Shown here: positions 42,849 to 50,523 of the stretch, one piece after another | Layout of the letters: the number at the start of each line of letters is the position of its first letter | Numbering within the stretch: position 1 is the stretch's first letter | Source of the DNA: Pedobacter cryoconitis | GTDB lineage: Bacteria; Bacteroidota; Bacteroidia; Sphingobacteriales; Sphingobacteriaceae | DNA length: 64,000 nucleotides | Direction of reading: 5' to 3' | Assembly: GCF_014207135.1 (NCBI RefSeq) | Contig: NZ_JACHCC010000010.1 | Location: 124,001 to 188,000 of the forward strand | Notes under the pieces: model-generated | What the model was told of the DNA's origin: nothing | The model's input: only the letters and a program-made list of their open reading frames with translations | Database searches by the model: none | Program-made: the position numbers and the translations under genes

Positions 42849-43571
42849 TCAAGAAGGTAAAACCTCTACTTTAACATCTAAAAGATTACGTATCCAGTCA
42901 GTGCTTTCCTTGTCCAGTTGCTCGCTTTTCTTCAGATAATAGCAGAAATGGAAATAACTCAGGGCATTTTTTCCATGATATACATAAAGGTAAAGATAGG
43001 CGCTGTCTGTGATGTAATGTAAGAGTTTGTTGGACTCCAGATATTTGATTACCGGAGCATCTTCAGCAACATCACTGTCTGCAAATGGATTTCTTAGCAT
43101 ATGTTCTTTTTTGCACAAAAGGCTTCCGCCCCAGAGATAGGGGAATGATAGGTACCCTTTCTGAGTGGTTGCATCAAACAGCATCACACGGGTTAATATG
43201 CTGGCATCTCTGAACTGACCATTGACCAGCATAGTGTTATATTGATGGGCTAATCTTCGGGCATGGTACCAGTCGTCGTCGTCCCACAGACAAATATAAT
43301 CTCCGTTGCATTTCTCAATAGCATTATTTCTCGCCGTGCCTAATGACTCATTTTCTTCACGTTCTATTCTGAGAATCCTCATATCTGATAATTCCAGAAT
43401 ACTATCTATAAGTTTCTTGGTTTCTATGTCCTGTTTCGGGTAGGAGATGACCAGCTCCCGGTTAGGATAGTTTTGTGTGTCAAAACTGACAATTGCTTTA
43501 AGCAGTAACAATGGCCTGCCCTGTGTAATACAGATACAGGAAATCAGTGGATGTATTAATTTGATTTTCAT
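42849..43571 (-). CDS. GT2-like glycosyltransferase, second subtype
   Basis: 240 residues, paralogue of 39498-40199: PLISCICITQGRPLLLLKAI, ELVISYPKQ, LWDDDDWYHARRL, then YLYVYHGKNALSYFHFCYYL. Overlaps the stop of the upstream first-subtype enzyme by 4 bp, so the two are translationally coupled. Soluble. Confidence 0.83.
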   Translation of the reverse strand: MKIKLIHPLISCICITQGRPLLLLKAIVSFDTQNYPNRELVISYPKQDIETKKLIDSILELSDMRILRIEREENESLGTARNNAIEKCNGDYICLWDDDDWYHARRLAHQYNTMLVNGQFRDASILTRVMLFDATTQKGYLSFPYLWGGSLLCKKEHMLRNPFADSDVAEDAPVIKYLESNKLLHYITDSAYLYLYVYHGKNALSYFHFCYYLKKSEQLDKESTDWIRNLLDVKVEVLPS

Positions 43572-44209
43572 GATTTTAAAGCTTTATGTTTTGGGTTTTC
43601 AAAATTTCTGATGACCGTATTATGCGGATGTAAAAGAGCTACAAAACCATCCATGTAATCATGAATGAAGAGTTTAGCCCCCGAATTCTGAATAAAGTCA
43701 TCATCTTCTCCTATCTGTAGATCTTTAAAAGGGTGCTTTTCCCAGAAAGATTTCCAGTAAGCGAGCGTGCCACCTGCTACCCAGTTCATGGGATTAGGCA
43801 TCCCCTGAAACTGTCTGATCACTGTGTAGAGCTTATCTATGATAATAGAATAATAATGGATATGCTGTATACCACACATATCAGCGCCCGAATCAATTAA
43901 TGTATTAACCTGATGCCTGATCCAGTCCTCTGCATACCAGTCATCATCATCTAAATGGACAATAATTTCTCCATTCGCCAGCTCACAAGCGTAATTGCGT
44001 TTCAGACCAATAGTACCGATTGGCTCCGTATAGATATATCTGATATTCGGATGGTCAGGTATTAAATGAGCCACTGATTTTCTTCCGTCATCGACAATAA
44101 TCAACTCCTTATTCCGATAAGTCTGATTTAAAAAATAAGCAATCGCAAAGGGAATAAACTTTTCGCGGTTAGCTGTGGGCATTATACAGGATACCATTGG
44201 TGAATTCAT
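43568..44209 (-). CDS. GT2-like glycosyltransferase (single domain)
   Basis: 213 residues: PMVSCIMPTANREKFIPFAI, ELIIVDDG, then HLDDDDWYAEDW. The usual Trp of HWDDDDW is Leu here, the only such change in the subtype. C-terminus NPKHKALKS. Head of an operon with 42849-43571; its promoter shares operator copy g with a divergent GT10 gene. Confidence 0.86.
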   Translation of the reverse strand: MNSPMVSCIMPTANREKFIPFAIAYFLNQTYRNKELIIVDDGRKSVAHLIPDHPNIRYIYTEPIGTIGLKRNYACELANGEIIVHLDDDDWYAEDWIRHQVNTLIDSGADMCGIQHIHYYSIIIDKLYTVIRQFQGMPNPMNWVAGGTLAYWKSFWEKHPFKDLQIGEDDDFIQNSGAKLFIHDYMDGFVALLHPHNTVIRNFENPKHKALKS

Positions 44210-44226
44210 CTTTCTGTTTTTTTAGC

Positions 44227-44317
44227 ACAATTTATACAGGATTCACACCGAATGATAGGGTCAAAAGTCCCATAATCGTGGCTGGTACATAATTAAACGA
44301 GCTAATTTTTACCTTAG
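44227..44317. promoter_or_regulatory. divergent promoters around operator copy g
   Basis: GGGTCAAAAGTCCC at 44258-44271. Minus side: 23 bp to TAAATTGT (44234-44227). Plus side: 38 bp to TACCTTAG (44310-44317). Confidence 0.75.
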
Positions 44318-44336
44318 GAATACTAAAAAATATAAA

Positions 44337-45197
44337 ATGATGAAGATTAAATTTTTCTCTGATTATGAGATTTCGGAAAACCTGCTGAGAAGGTTCAGGG
44401 CAAATTATATTGTAACTGATGAGTTGTTAACGTTTACTACTGATGAGGATTATGATTTTGCTGTTGTATTTAACAGAGCAAAAGATCCGATCAGGCCAGG
44501 AGCTAAAATAATCACAGTAATTCAGGAGCCCTCATGGAGTGATGCCCATCAAAATAAGGTATTTCTGACCAATAGTGATTACATCATTGTGCATGAGCCT
44601 GGGTTATTTGAACAAACACACCAGTTGAAACTTGGAGGTCAGATTATTGAATCCCCTTCTTATATGTTTTATCATGATCATCTGGATCATTCCTTTTATG
44701 ATGGAAAGGAGGAAGTTGAAAAAAGCAGGAAGCTATCTATGATAGTATCAGGCTTGTATTTTAGCTATGGCAATTACCGTAAACGTATAGAAGTACTGAT
44801 TAGAATACTGGAATCTAATCTGAATATTGATATTTATGGCAGAGGTTTAAACATTGAGGACAGAAGGTATAAAGGCGAATTGAAAAACAAATACGAAGGA
44901 CTGTTGCCTTACGAGTATTCTATTGCCATAGAGAATTCGAATGAAAAAAACTATATCACAGAAAAATTTATAGACTGTGTTTTATGTAATACCACACCAA
45001 TTTATAATGGTGCACCAAACATTTCAGAGATCTATGACCAGCATTATTACAGAACCATAGACCTGGATAGTTCCAATATCATCCGGGATATTAATGAAAT
45101 CATTGCGAAACCTGCACCTGGTTCCGGGGGTAATAAAGCCATCTATTTTAATCAATATAACCTTTACACTAAACTCAAAGAGATTATACTGAGTTAA
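44337..45197 (+). CDS. GT10-like (alpha-1,3/4-fucosyltransferase type) glycosyltransferase
   Basis: 286 residues. The signature block of the GT10 C-terminal domain is plain: YEYSIAIENSNEKNYITEKF, then DCVLCNTTPIYNGAPNISE, the region that binds GDP-fucose. The N-terminal half holds FSDYEISENLLRRFRANY and VITVIQEPSWS. No membrane anchor. A paralogue lies at 49631-50494 with the same promoter type. Whether fucose is the donor cannot be read from sequence. Confidence 0.82.
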   Translation: MMKIKFFSDYEISENLLRRFRANYIVTDELLTFTTDEDYDFAVVFNRAKDPIRPGAKIITVIQEPSWSDAHQNKVFLTNSDYIIVHEPGLFEQTHQLKLGGQIIESPSYMFYHDHLDHSFYDGKEEVEKSRKLSMIVSGLYFSYGNYRKRIEVLIRILESNLNIDIYGRGLNIEDRRYKGELKNKYEGLLPYEYSIAIENSNEKNYITEKFIDCVLCNTTPIYNGAPNISEIYDQHYYRTIDLDSSNIIRDINEIIAKPAPGSGGNKAIYFNQYNLYTKLKEIILS

Positions 45198-45334
45198 TGT
45201 CCTGTATATACGGAATGTGGATTTACATTTTTATGAGGAGCAGGTTGCTGATCGATTCTGTATATATAAATGCAAAGATCAGCAATTACTGCAGATAACA
45301 CTAAAAATAGGATGATTTTGATAAGCCTTGCCAT
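45194..45334 (-). CDS. 46-aa single-membrane-segment peptide
   Basis: A short ATG frame: MARLIKIILFLVLSAVIADL then CIYIYRIDQQPAPHKN, ending ...SVYTGH. One hydrophobic segment (about residues 4-24) and a polar tail. Its stop overlaps the stop of the convergent GT10 gene. Support for it being real: a motif copy (45382-45395) and TAAATTAG at the same 23-bp spacing as the other minus-strand promoters lie immediately upstream. Function unknown. Confidence 0.6.
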   Translation of the reverse strand: MARLIKIILFLVLSAVIADLCIYIYRIDQQPAPHKNVNPHSVYTGH

Positions 45335-45350
45335 GAGCGTTGTTTTATCT

Positions 45351-45395
45351 CTAATTTAATTCATTGAAGGCCCGGTAAACAGGGTCAGGTGTAAC
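45351..45395 (-). promoter_or_regulatory. degenerate operator copy and -7 element of the 46-aa gene
   Basis: GGGTCAGGTGTAAC (45382-45395), a weak copy, then 23 bp, then TAAATTAG (45358-45351) on the minus strand. Confidence 0.6.
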
Positions 45396-45428
45396 ATAAG
45401 CTCACCTTCTTTAATAAATACGAAAAAT

Positions 45429-45487
45429 GGGTCAAATGTCCCGAAATTAGTGGTTGTGAATAACATGTTTTTTTTCTTTGTAACTTG
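45429..45487 (+). promoter_or_regulatory. operator copy h and -7 element
   Basis: GGGTCAAATGTCCC (45429-45442), then exactly 38 bp, then TAACTTG (45481-45487). There is no minus-strand promoter at 23 bp from this copy. Confidence 0.75.
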
Positions 45488-45513
45488 AAATAACAAATAC
45501 AGGTCAAAAACTT

Positions 45514-46233
45514 ATGAAGAGCAGAACTGAAATCGATATCATCATTTTAAGCTTGGCAACAAATGATGAGTTAAAACATATTACTGAAGAATGTATCCAT
45601 TCTTTAATGACTTCTGAGGATCCGGCATTGATTAAGTTCAATGTGATAGTCATAGAAGCACACCAACAAATGGCCCCCTTTCAATATTTAAATACAACCA
45701 CTATATATCCAAAGACAAAATATGGTTATCACCGTTATATGAATATGGGGATAGAGATGACCTCGTCAAAGTACGTTTGTTTATGTAACCATGATCTGCA
45801 TTTTCATGCCGGATGGGCTTCAGAGATGCTAAAGACTTTCCATAAATACTATGACCTGTCCAGTGCATCCCCTTTTTGTTCATTTCATCATCCTAAAATG
45901 GGATTTGAGGAAAATAACGGACTATACCCGGGGTATCGCAGCAGATTTGAAGTTGCCGGATGGTGCCTGTTCCTGAAACGGGATGTTTTCAGGCTTACTG
46001 GGAAACTCGATGAAAATTATCAGTTCTGGTGTGCTGATAATGATTATTCAAATACTTTAGCGGCTTTAAATCTTAGACATGCATTAGTTTCCTCATCTGT
46101 TGTAGATCATCTGGATAAATGTATCCTGGATCAGCAGACAGACGAGGAAAATATCTTGACGTCCAACGAATTCTATTATCATGAAAAGAAGTGGAACCAC
46201 CGGATGACCGAAGGCTGGGTTACGTATAGTTAA
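45514..46233 (+). CDS. GT2-like glycosyltransferase, third subtype
   Basis: 239 residues, paralogue of 41337-42065: IDIIILSLATNDELKHI, a CLCNHDLHFHAGW segment, SPFCSFHHPKMGF, then FWCADNDYSNTLAAL. Soluble, single gene under operator copy h. It converges on an SMR transporter gene 2 bp away. Confidence 0.82.
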   Translation: MKSRTEIDIIILSLATNDELKHITEECIHSLMTSEDPALIKFNVIVIEAHQQMAPFQYLNTTTIYPKTKYGYHRYMNMGIEMTSSKYVCLCNHDLHFHAGWASEMLKTFHKYYDLSSASPFCSFHHPKMGFEENNGLYPGYRSRFEVAGWCLFLKRDVFRLTGKLDENYQFWCADNDYSNTLAALNLRHALVSSSVVDHLDKCILDQQTDEENILTSNEFYYHEKKWNHRMTEGWVTYS

Positions 46234-46235
46234 CC

Positions 46236-46568
46236 TTAATGACCTGCATTTTTTGAAAATAAATTAATCACGATTACACCAATGATGATGAGCAGAATAC
46301 CGATCACAGCAGGCAGATCAGGTTTCTGTCTGTAAAATACCGCTCCAAGAGTTGTAACCAGGACAATGCCAACGCCCGACCAGATGGCATAGGCAATTCC
46401 GAGATCCATTTTCCTTAAAGTCAGGCTCAGGAAATAGAATGCTACCCCATATCCCAGGACAACAATAACAGAGGGCCATAGTTTTGTAAACTCTTCTGAG
46501 GCTTTTAATGCCGTGGTGGCTATAATCTCAGAAATGATAGCCAGGAAAAGAAATAAATATGTTTTCAT
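46236..46568 (-). CDS. SMR-family small multidrug/quaternary-compound transporter
   Basis: 110 residues from MKTYLFLFLAIISEIIATTA, with four membrane helices and the essential membrane Glu in helix 1 (AIISEIIATTALK); also GIAYAIWSGVGIVLVT and GVIVINL. It belongs to the EmrE/SugE/QacE group: proton-coupled export of cations or guanidinium-like compounds. It follows a glycosyltransferase by 52 bp in the same direction and probably shares its promoter. Confidence 0.88.
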   Translation of the reverse strand: MKTYLFLFLAIISEIIATTALKASEEFTKLWPSVIVVLGYGVAFYFLSLTLRKMDLGIAYAIWSGVGIVLVTTLGAVFYRQKPDLPAVIGILLIIIGVIVINLFSKNAGH

Positions 46569-46620
46569 AAGTAGGTGTAGGTAGTATACCACAAATATCC
46601 CGAAAATTATCAGGAGCTGG

Positions 46621-47259
46621 TTAATGATTCTTTTTATGTTTACTGTTTTCGAAGGGTTTAACAGTCGTATTATGGGGATGTAACATCGCTATAAACCCAT
46701 CGATGTAATCGTGGGCAAATATTTTCGCCCCAGGGGTTTGTACCAGGTCTTCGTCTTCACCCTTTTGCAAATCTTTGAAAGGATGTTTCTCCCAGAATGA
46801 TTTCCAGTACACCAGTGTAGCTCCGGCCAGAAATGGCTTTGAGCTGGGATTATTCCTGTTATGAGCATCTCCCTGCCAGAATTCATTCATCAGCGCAGCA
46901 TAATGGTGAATGTGTTTGATCCCGCAAATATCTGCTCCAGAGCTGGTCAGGAAATTTACCTGCCGGCTGATCCAGTCATAAGCATACCAGTCATCATCAT
47001 CCCAGTGGACAATAATCTCTCCCTTCGCTTTTTCACAGGCAAAATTCCGTTTCAACCCAATTGTACCTAAAGGTGGAACATAAAAATAACTGATCCGTGA
47101 ATCGTCAGGCAATAAGGATGCGATCGATTCTTTTCCGTCATCTACAATGACTAATTCAGTATGAGTGTAATCCTGCCGTAAAAAATAATTGACAGCAAAC
47201 GGAATATATTTTTGCCTGTTGGCAGTGGGCATTATACAGCTTACCAGTGGTTGTTCCAT
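46621..47259 (-). CDS. GT2-like glycosyltransferase (single domain)
   Basis: 212 residues: PLVSCIMPTANRQKYIPFAV, ELVIVDDG, HWDDDDWYAYDW, FLAGATLVYWKSFW, and NSKHKKNH at the end. First-subtype enzyme, soluble. Head of a unit that includes the SMR transporter; shares operator copy i with the divergent 163-residue gene. Confidence 0.87.
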   Translation of the reverse strand: MEQPLVSCIMPTANRQKYIPFAVNYFLRQDYTHTELVIVDDGKESIASLLPDDSRISYFYVPPLGTIGLKRNFACEKAKGEIIVHWDDDDWYAYDWISRQVNFLTSSGADICGIKHIHHYAALMNEFWQGDAHNRNNPSSKPFLAGATLVYWKSFWEKHPFKDLQKGEDEDLVQTPGAKIFAHDYIDGFIAMLHPHNTTVKPFENSKHKKNH

Positions 47260-47275
47260 ATTGATCTATTTGATA

Positions 47276-47365
47276 CCAATTTAGAAATCCTGAATCCTTC
47301 ATCTCAGGGCCAAAAGTCCCAAAAAACTCCTCTCCGGATTACCCTTTCAATTTCTTTGTAACTTG
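47276..47365. promoter_or_regulatory. divergent promoters around operator copy i
   Basis: GGGCCAAAAGTCCC at 47307-47320. Minus side: 23 bp to TAAATTGG (47283-47276). Plus side: 38 bp to TAACTTG (47359-47365). Confidence 0.76.
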
Positions 47366-47405
47366 TAACTAACCGTAAAAACTATTTACAAACCAAAGAT
47401 CCACT

Positions 47406-47897
47406 ATGAGTAGTATGTTGTCTTTTTTAGCCTATGCAGAGGCCAGGAGCCGTGTTTTGGAGACTGTCGACGGTGTTTTGATGTATCCTTATTCCGAAAA
47501 TTCTATTCCTCAGTATGTCTATTTTATGCCAAAAAAATTAGCTGAGGATGAACGGCTGGGGGAGTTCTTTAATCACCAGTTTTTATACCTCCCGGATATC
47601 TTTTATGTACTCTATTTTAACCCCGTCAGATGGATTCTCCCTGACCTGGCTGAAAGGATGCAATCATTGGAATATGTACCTGTAGCTTATGGCCGGGACC
47701 GTATTTTATTTCAGCTCAGTTACGGAAGGATAACCTTCGATGTTACACCAAAAAAGACAGAAGAAGAGCCTGAAGAACCAACGCTTTTCCGGGTTCCCCT
47801 TTATATGGGGGAAACCAGTTTTTTCATTAATGTAGTTGAGCTGCCAACTACAATGGGAACCCCCAAATTATTTGAGAAAGTTGATTTTACCTGGTAA
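47406..47897 (+). CDS. hypothetical protein in the operator regulon, 163 aa
   Basis: Soluble, no signal peptide. It starts MSSMLSFLAYAEARSRVLET and has hydrophobic/aromatic strands (YVYFMPKKLAEDERLGEFFN, FYVLYFNPVRWILPDL) and an acidic stretch KKTEEEPEEP. I recognise no family. It is under the plus-strand promoter of operator copy i and is followed by a second unknown gene after 40 bp, so both belong to the glycosyltransferase regulon. Confidence 0.6.
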   Translation: MSSMLSFLAYAEARSRVLETVDGVLMYPYSENSIPQYVYFMPKKLAEDERLGEFFNHQFLYLPDIFYVLYFNPVRWILPDLAERMQSLEYVPVAYGRDRILFQLSYGRITFDVTPKKTEEEPEEPTLFRVPLYMGETSFFINVVELPTTMGTPKLFEKVDFTW

Positions 47898-47937
47898 AAA
47901 CACTCAGTATAGCTTATAGAACCTAAAAACAAACACA

Positions 47938-48501
47938 ATGAAACTAATAGAGAAAATTGACCGGCATGAAGTACTCCGGAGATGGGCAATAGGGGAAGTC
48001 TATTCCGAGTTTTATAGGCCTCTTTACAATTCGGGCAGGGAAGAGACTATGGATATGTTGTTATCTGGCAATCATTATCTGGAGAAAGAAGCGATTGCTC
48101 AGGTACTGGAGTTCAAACAGAACCTTGTAGACTCTATGTCTTTACATATTAAATGGTATAGTGCTATGCTTGAAATCAATAAATCCGATCTGGATCTGGT
48201 TTATACCCTGCAATTACCGGGCTGGCAAAGAAACACGGCTGGCTCTTTCCTTGTCGCAGATGCTGCCAGAAATATCAGGGACGTACCCTTCCTCGATTCG
48301 CGGGTAACCGAGATCTATGGTTCACTGAAGAATAAAGAGGTGAAATTACAGGGAATCACTCTTTTGGCGGTAGATAAGGTAGGACCGTATGTTGCAGTAG
48401 AAGGAACAGGGAGGTTAACCAGTATTTACATGGCGCAGCAACTTGACAGACTTGACCTGATTAAAGATAACCAGATTGAAATAGCTTTAGGATTATATTA
48501 A
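47938..48501 (+). CDS. hypothetical protein, 187 aa
   Basis: Soluble protein with FKQNLVDSMSLHIKWYSAML and a C-terminal part GPYVAVEGTGRLTSIYMAQQ that loosely recalls the ParB-like EGxxR(L/T) loop of nucleotide-binding proteins. That resemblance is weak and I do not assign function. It also has LQLPGWQRNTAGSFLVADAA. Second gene of the operon from operator copy i. Confidence 0.6.
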   Translation: MKLIEKIDRHEVLRRWAIGEVYSEFYRPLYNSGREETMDMLLSGNHYLEKEAIAQVLEFKQNLVDSMSLHIKWYSAMLEINKSDLDLVYTLQLPGWQRNTAGSFLVADAARNIRDVPFLDSRVTEIYGSLKNKEVKLQGITLLAVDKVGPYVAVEGTGRLTSIYMAQQLDRLDLIKDNQIEIALGLY

Positions 48502-48749
48502 TGGGATACATTAACCGCTTTAACTACGGAAGACACAATCGGAACCGACATTATTATATCAAATTGTGCGCAATGAGAAATATTCGAAAATGTTACAAAT
48601 GCATCTATTTTCGATTTAGAAGAATCTAAAACGTAATAGCAAAAAAACTGTTTAAAATATCTTATCTAATTGATTATCATTTATTTGTGGATTAATATTT
48701 CTTTTGTATTTTCAACTAAGAAATCAAGTATTTATCAAAATTAAAGACA

Positions 48750-49148
48750 ATGAACACTCAGGAAGTTGCCGATAAATTTATCCGGCTTTGGCGGGAAGGC
48801 AGAAATGATGAGGCCATAAAGGAATTTTATCCGGATGGGATATTAACTCATGATCCAGGTTTTTTACATTCCAGAAAACTGGAGGGAGAAAATTTCCAGA
48901 TGAACAAACCAGAATATATGCTGGAATATGTAGAAGAGTTTCATGAAACTGAAATTTCCAATCCACTGGTCATTGGGGAATATTTCTGCTTCAGGCTAAT
49001 CATGAATGTGACGCTTAAAAATGCAGGCATGAGTTCTTTAAACGAATCCTGGGTGTTTGAAGTTAAAAATGGGAACATTATTTACGAAAGGTTCTTTAAC
49101 TGTAATACCAAAATGGTCTTACCCGGTTTAGACCCTGTTCATGTCTGA
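48750..49148 (+). CDS. SnoaL-like / NTF2-fold protein
   Basis: 132 residues in a cone-shaped alpha+beta fold typical of nuclear-transport-factor-2-like proteins: VADKFIRLWREGRNDEAIKE, a YPDGILTHDPG loop, then LIMNVTLKNAG and WVFEVKNGNIIYERFFNC. Such proteins act as small-molecule isomerases or binding proteins; the ligand is unknown. Monocistronic, outside the operator regulon. The 247 bp upstream are AT-rich, without other features. Confidence 0.7.
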   Translation: MNTQEVADKFIRLWREGRNDEAIKEFYPDGILTHDPGFLHSRKLEGENFQMNKPEYMLEYVEEFHETEISNPLVIGEYFCFRLIMNVTLKNAGMSSLNESWVFEVKNGNIIYERFFNCNTKMVLPGLDPVHV

Positions 49149-49262
49149 ATTTAGTATGTTTAATGGGCTGGGTTCCTGTGTTTTTAAGGAGAGAAAAATC
49201 ATATGGATGTCCTGATTTGAAAATATAATTCTTCTTTTTAACAAGATCTAGAAATATATAAG

Positions 49263-49270
49263 TACATTTG
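49263..49270 (+). promoter_or_regulatory. -7 element of the cold-shock gene
   Basis: TACATTTG matches TAnnTTTG and lies 22 bp before the cold-shock ATG. The -33 region is AT-rich without a clear TTG. Confidence 0.45.
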
Positions 49271-49292
49271 TAAATATTTTAATAATAATACA

Positions 49293-49484
49293 ATGCAAGA
49301 AGGAGTAGTAAAATTTTTTAATGAAACTAAAGGTTTCGGATTTATTGTACCAGCTAATGGTGATAGTGAAATCTTCGTTCATTCAACAGGCCTTATGGCT
49401 AGCATCCGTGAAAACGACAAAGTTACTTACGATGTAGAAGAAGGCCGTAAAGGTCTTAACGCAATTAATGTTCAGTTAGTTTAA
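49293..49484 (+). CDS. cold-shock domain protein (CspA family)
   Basis: 63 residues, a full OB-fold. Both RNA-binding motifs are present: RNP1 KGFGFIVP and RNP2-like EIFVHSTGL. The family start MQEGVVKFFNETKGFGF is intact. It binds single-stranded RNA/DNA as a chaperone. Monocistronic with its own -7 element and a strong terminator. Confidence 0.93.
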   Translation: MQEGVVKFFNETKGFGFIVPANGDSEIFVHSTGLMASIRENDKVTYDVEEGRKGLNAINVQLV

Positions 49485-49510
49485 GTTTTATTAACTATAT
49501 AATTGACCTG

Positions 49511-49540
49511 ACCGGTTCGGATCCCCGAACCGGTTTTTTT
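49511..49540 (+). terminator. Rho-independent terminator of the cold-shock gene
   Basis: 10-bp stem ACCGGTTCGG / CCGAACCGGT with loop ATCC, followed by seven T. It lies 27 bp after the stop and directly before operator copy j, insulating the next promoter. Confidence 0.9.
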
Positions 49541-49548
49541 GTGCCTTA

Positions 49549-49608
49549 GGGTCAGATGTCCCAAAATGCGCTGTACAGTATTTCTGTTTTAAGCATTCTC
49601 TATCTTAG
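49549..49608 (+). promoter_or_regulatory. operator copy j and -7 element
   Basis: GGGTCAGATGTCCC (49549-49562), then exactly 38 bp, then TATCTTAG (49601-49608). Confidence 0.75.
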
Positions 49609-49630
49609 GGTTTGTTTAAAATAAGATTTT

Positions 49631-50494
49631 ATGAAGATCAAATTTCTTTCCAATTATGAGGGCTCAGAAAACCTTTTAAGAAGGTTTAAGGCAAATTATA
49701 GGATTAATGATACTGACCTGAGTTTTACCATTGCTAATGATTATGATTACGCGGTGGTATTTAACAGGACAGATGAACCTGTCAATCAAAAAGCGAAAGT
49801 CATTACGGTTATCCAGGAGCCATCCTGGAGTAAGGCGCACGAGTATATTGATTTCTTATTGCATAGTGACTATGTCCTGGTTCATGATCCGGACTTATTT
49901 GAGCAGGCCCATCAGCTGCACATCGGGGGAGAGGTGATTACTACACCAGCTTATATGTTTTACCATGATCATGTACCTTATGCTTTTTTTGATGCGATGG
50001 CGAATACAAAAAAGGAACGTAAAGTATCTATGATTGTTTCTTATCTCAATAAACCAGAGGGAAATTATCATAAACGTATCGGTGTATTAGATAAATTGCT
50101 TGCCTCAGACCTGGATATTGATATTTATGGAAAACGTCTGGAGCGTCATGACAGAAGATTTAAAGGCGCACTGGAGTATAAGTTTACAGGTTTGCTTCCT
50201 TATGAATACTCCATTGCCATAGAAAATTCAAATGAAAAGAACTATGTCACTGAAAAGTTTGTCGATTGTGTTTTGTGCAATACGATACCTATTTATAATG
50301 GTGCCCCGAATATCAGTGAGATCTATGATGAGCGTTATTTCAGGCTAATTGATCTGGATAGCCCTTCCATTGTTGAAGATATCAAAAAGATTATTGCGGC
50401 ACCAGCCCCGTTATCAACGGTCAATAAAGAAATCTACTTCAACAAATATAACCTCTATATCAAACTGAAAGAAATTATATATGCAGACCGGTAA
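49631..50494 (+). CDS. GT10-like (fucosyltransferase type) glycosyltransferase
   Basis: 287 residues, close paralogue of 44337-45197: FLSNYEGSENLLRRFKANY, VITVIQEPSWS, then YEYSIAIENSNEKNYVTEKF and DCVLCNTIPIYNGAPNISE, the GT10 donor-binding block. Soluble. Last member of the island on this side, under operator copy j. It converges on bioA, 29 bp away. Confidence 0.82.
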   Translation: MKIKFLSNYEGSENLLRRFKANYRINDTDLSFTIANDYDYAVVFNRTDEPVNQKAKVITVIQEPSWSKAHEYIDFLLHSDYVLVHDPDLFEQAHQLHIGGEVITTPAYMFYHDHVPYAFFDAMANTKKERKVSMIVSYLNKPEGNYHKRIGVLDKLLASDLDIDIYGKRLERHDRRFKGALEYKFTGLLPYEYSIAIENSNEKNYVTEKFVDCVLCNTIPIYNGAPNISEIYDERYFRLIDLDSPSIVEDIKKIIAAPAPLSTVNKEIYFNKYNLYIKLKEIIYADR

Positions 50495-50523
50495 GAAGAA
50501 GCAAGCAAAGCCTGCTTCTCTCT

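Noticed and set aside
47938..48501. ParB-like nuclease or nucleotide-binding protein from the EGTGRL loop
   Set aside because: Only one short loop matches; the rest of the ParB motifs are missing, so the gene is left as hypothetical.
49511..49548. A minus-strand promoter from operator copy j
   Set aside because: The 23-bp position falls in the cold-shock terminator and has no TAnnTTnG element; this copy only fits the plus direction.
34545..50494. A capsule or O-antigen biosynthesis locus
   Set aside because: No Wzx/Wzy, ABC exporter, initiating phosphoglycosyltransferase or sugar-nucleotide genes are present; instead small proteins share the operons.
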